In this document: positions 62,029 to 64,000 of the stretch, piece by piece
Position numbering within the stretch: position 1 is the stretch's first letter
Layout of the letters: each line of letters begins with the position of its first letter
Assembly (NCBI RefSeq): GCF_006494375.1
Contig: NZ_VHIZ01000037.1
Location: 1 to 64,000 of the forward strand
Length of the DNA stretch: 64,000 nucleotides
Reading direction: 5' to 3'
Source of the DNA: Pantoea anthophila
GTDB lineage: Bacteria; Pseudomonadota; Gammaproteobacteria; Enterobacterales; Enterobacteriaceae
Made by a program: the position numbers and the translations under genes
Notes under the pieces: model-generated
Seen by the model: the letters and a program-made list of their open reading frames with translations, nothing else
The model's database searches: none
What the model was told of the DNA's origin: nothing

Positions 62029-62858
62029 TCATCCGTCGAGCGCGTAACCGTTTCCCAGCGATCGATCTCCGCACTGAGTGCCGTCAGCTTCTGGCGCACT
62101 AAGTCCAGGGCATCACTGCCCAGCAACAGATGAGCGGGTGGATTGTGGCTTTCAATCAGTGCCAGTATGGCCCGGGCAGCCTTTGCGGGGTTACCGCGTT
62201 GCTTTCCGCTCTTTTCTTCACGGGCCTGACGGATGGGGTCGAATAATGCGTCATAGTCCGGAATCGTGCGCGCGCTTCTTACCATCGAACGCCCCGCCCA
62301 GTCTGTGCGGAATGAGCCGGGGGCCACAGCGGTAACCGCGATATTAAAGGGTGCCAGTTCCTTGCCTAAGGTTTCTGAAATGCCCTCTAATGCAAACTTG
62401 CTGCCGCAGTAGTAGCTGATGCCGGGCAGGGTGATAAAACCGCCCATCGAGGTGATGTTAATGATATGGCCGCGACGGCGCTGACGCATGCCCGGCAGCA
62501 GAACCTTTATCATCGCGACCGCGCCAAAGACATTAACGTCAAACTGGTGGCGCATCTCTTCCAGAGAAGACTCCTCCATGATGCCTTCGTGGCCGTAACC
62601 GGCGTTGTTTACCAGCACATCAACTTCACCGAAGGTAGACTCAATCTCCCTGACCACCTCATCAATACGCTCAGCCTCTGTCACATCCAGCAGACGGCCT
62701 GCCGCACGCGCAGGATCCAGCGCCTCAAATGCCTCCAGCGCTGCACGGTTACGCACCGTGCCGATGACCCGATGCCCGGCCCTGAGTGCCTCCTGTGCCA
62801 GAGCAAGACCAAACCCGCTGCTGACACCTGTGATTAAGATTGTTTTTGCCGTTGTCAT
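62025..62858 (-). CDS. Short-chain oxidoreductase
   Basis: 277 aa from the ATG at 62858, with GGAGG upstream; an in-frame ATG 33 bases before is less likely. TGVSSGFGLAL, NNAGYG, Ser in NITSM and YYCGSK with catalytic Tyr/Lys. Resembles the YbbO-like/17-beta-HSD-type SDR group. Divergent from an AraC gene 105 bases away, its probable regulator. Confidence 0.88.
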   Translation of the reverse strand: MTTAKTILITGVSSGFGLALAQEALRAGHRVIGTVRNRAALEAFEALDPARAAGRLLDVTEAERIDEVVREIESTFGEVDVLVNNAGYGHEGIMEESSLEEMRHQFDVNVFGAVAMIKVLLPGMRQRRRGHIINITSMGGFITLPGISYYCGSKFALEGISETLGKELAPFNIAVTAVAPGSFRTDWAGRSMVRSARTIPDYDALFDPIRQAREEKSGKQRGNPAKAARAILALIESHNPPAHLLLGSDALDLVRQKLTALSAEIDRWETVTRSTDD

Positions 62859-62963
62859 AATCAGAACCTCCATGAATTGTCGGAATTGCATGGTATTCTC
62901 TGTGGAGCCGGATTTTCAGGCCCTTTCTTCTCGTTTTATTGCCTGATCTTATGAGGTGCAGCG

Positions 62964-63884
62964 ATGTCCGACATGATCAACCTGATAAAAGCCCTTGCCC
63001 CGCAGGAGGGCTACAACCTGACTGCGTTATCGGGTGTGCGCATTTTGCGGTCCGATCGCCCGCTGGCCAGAACGCCGGTGCTGTACGACCCCGGGATCGT
63101 GATTGTCTGTCAGGGCAGCAAACGCGGTTATTTTGGCCAGCAGACCTACATCTATGATGAGCAGCACTATCTGGCGGTGTCCGTGCCGGTTCCGTTTACG
63201 ATGGAAACCGACGCGTCAGCAGCGCATCCCCTGCTGGCCATTTATCTGCATCTGGATTTTCAGCTGGCCGCTGAGCTTATGTTGCAGATCGATCAGCATG
63301 AGGCGCTGCACCCAGCAACCGCGCCACAGAGCATGATCTCCAGCCCGATGGATGAGCCGGTGAGGTCAGCTGTGGAGGGGTTGCTTAAGGTCCTGAACAA
63401 TCCGCTTGAAGCTGAGATTCTTGGCCAGGCGCGATTGCGGGAGCTCTATTTCCGCGTACTGACCGGTGCGCAGGGTAATGCCATGCGAGCCGCGCTGGCG
63501 TTACAGGGGCAGTTCAGCAGGATAGGAAAAGTATTGCAGCGCATCCATGCCACCTATGCAGAATCCGTGACGCTGACTGAGCTGGCTCATGAAGCGGGCA
63601 TGAGCGTGCCGACCTTTCATCTTCATTTTAAAGCGATCACCCGCTTGCCACCGATGCAGTATGTGAAATCGGTACGCCTCCACCAGGCGCGAATGCTGAT
63701 GGTTCGTCAGCAGATGACCGCGGCCTCTGCCAGTTTCGCCGTGGGCTATGAGAGCCCTTCGCAGTTCAATCGTGAATTTAAACGCTTGTTTGGTCTGCCT
63801 CCGGCAGAGGAGATCAAACGCATGCAGAAACACTTTGCTGTTCCGCCTGCGCAGGACGCCTCAGTTTTCGTTTCTTCACACTGA
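62964..63884 (+). CDS. AraC-family regulator with AraC_N-type sensor
   Basis: 306 aa. N-terminal domain (GVRILRSDRP.., YDPGIVIVCQGSKRGYFG, HYLAVSVPVPFTMETDAS) typical of this group, C-terminal two helix-turn-helix units (VTLTELAHEAGMSVPTFHLHFK, SASFAVGYESPSQFNREFKRLFG). Divergent to the SDR gene it probably controls. Confidence 0.9.
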   Translation: MSDMINLIKALAPQEGYNLTALSGVRILRSDRPLARTPVLYDPGIVIVCQGSKRGYFGQQTYIYDEQHYLAVSVPVPFTMETDASAAHPLLAIYLHLDFQLAAELMLQIDQHEALHPATAPQSMISSPMDEPVRSAVEGLLKVLNNPLEAEILGQARLRELYFRVLTGAQGNAMRAALALQGQFSRIGKVLQRIHATYAESVTLTELAHEAGMSVPTFHLHFKAITRLPPMQYVKSVRLHQARMLMVRQQMTAASASFAVGYESPSQFNREFKRLFGLPPAEEIKRMQKHFAVPPAQDASVFVSSH

Positions 63885-63897
63885 CGCCGGGCTGACA

Positions 63898-64000
63898 CTA
63901 TTTTCTGGCCACAATCCTCATTTCCACCAGCGCATTCTCCGGAATAAATTCCGACACGCCGATCGCAGACCATGCCGGATAGGGGGCCTTGATATAGGCA
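63898..64000 (-). CDS. RidA/YjgF-family protein, C-terminal part
   Basis: The minus strand encodes the last 33 residues ending PAWSAIGVSEFIPENALVEMRIVARK, with the conserved PAWSAIGV..IPENALVEMR end of reactive-intermediate deaminases. The gene continues past the window edge. Too short for the ORF list. Confidence 0.85.
   Translation of the reverse strand, partial: AYIKAPYPAWSAIGVSEFIPENALVEMRIVARK

Noticed and set aside
1..64000. tRNA or rRNA genes as attachment sites
   Set aside because: None recognised by eye on either strand; a tRNA scan would be needed to be sure.

Overview
The window looks like part of the genome (chromosome or large plasmid) of a Gram-negative gamma-proteobacterium, most probably Erwiniaceae (Pantoea/Erwinia-like). 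This is inferred from lambda-type Int/Xis, an Ail/Lom porin-like protein, UmuDC, KGG-repeat stress proteins and a PQQ dehydrogenase. No replication origin, tRNA, rRNA or CRISPR array was seen, so replicon type cannot be decided. It is a mosaic of accessory modules, many bounded by decayed mobile DNA.

Layout. (1) 0.2-11.3 kb: late genes of a contractile-tailed prophage or tailocin (tape measure, a DsbA-like protein, LysM/circularisation-type protein, gpD, V, W, J, I, tail fibre, Tfa) followed by an Ail/Lom outer-membrane protein; no capsid, terminase or lysis genes are visible. (2) 11.9-20.3 kb: a divergent cluster with a coherent sulfur-amino-acid theme: PLP aminotransferase, MetQNI-type importer, a second-type LuxS, a broken SDR, a BisC-type molybdoenzyme and a YbdH/HcxA-type dehydrogenase. 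(3) 20.4-31.9 kb: ruins of a second phage or element. They include a 3' umuC remnant, catalytically eroded integrase, interrupted excisionase, small secreted and membrane orphans, fragments of a second tail module, an orphan chemoreceptor with a FliA-type promoter, an IS3 relic, TetR, and an intact umuD'C pair whose 3' end repeats the remnant at 20.45 kb. (4) 32.0-36.6 kb: NTF2-like/AraC pair, Cys-rich copper-storage-type four-helix protein, two-gene PQQ dehydrogenase. (5) 36.8-39.4 kb: an effector-like 298-aa protein and a four-gene operon of tiny secreted Gly-Gly-Asn/Asp repeat proteins, the most novel-looking object here. (6) 40.5-46.2 kb: KGG protein, DUF2254 protein, SulP transporter, Asp/Glu racemase, LysR. 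(7) 46.5-52.1 kb: flavoprotein + CMD/AhpD-like pair + polar amino-acid-type ABC importer in one operon behind a 29-bp near-palindrome. (8) 52.2-58.7 kb: SRAP protein and stress genes (KGG, DUF4142, SrpA-like catalase-fold protein with cytochrome b561, TetR, HdeD-like). (9) 58.7-64.0 kb: LysR / SDR / MFS exporter, SDR / AraC and the end of a RidA-family gene.

How the parts may work together: region 2 could import methionine or an oxidised or S-linked derivative, reduce sulfoxides, transaminate methionine, reduce the resulting keto acid and recycle S-ribosylhomocysteine; region 7 could import and oxidise a nitrogenous or peroxidised substrate; region 1 may make a tail particle whose late proteins are unusually rich in cysteine and which is co-encoded with a thiol oxidoreductase. 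These pathway assignments are inferences from families and gene order, not demonstrated functions.
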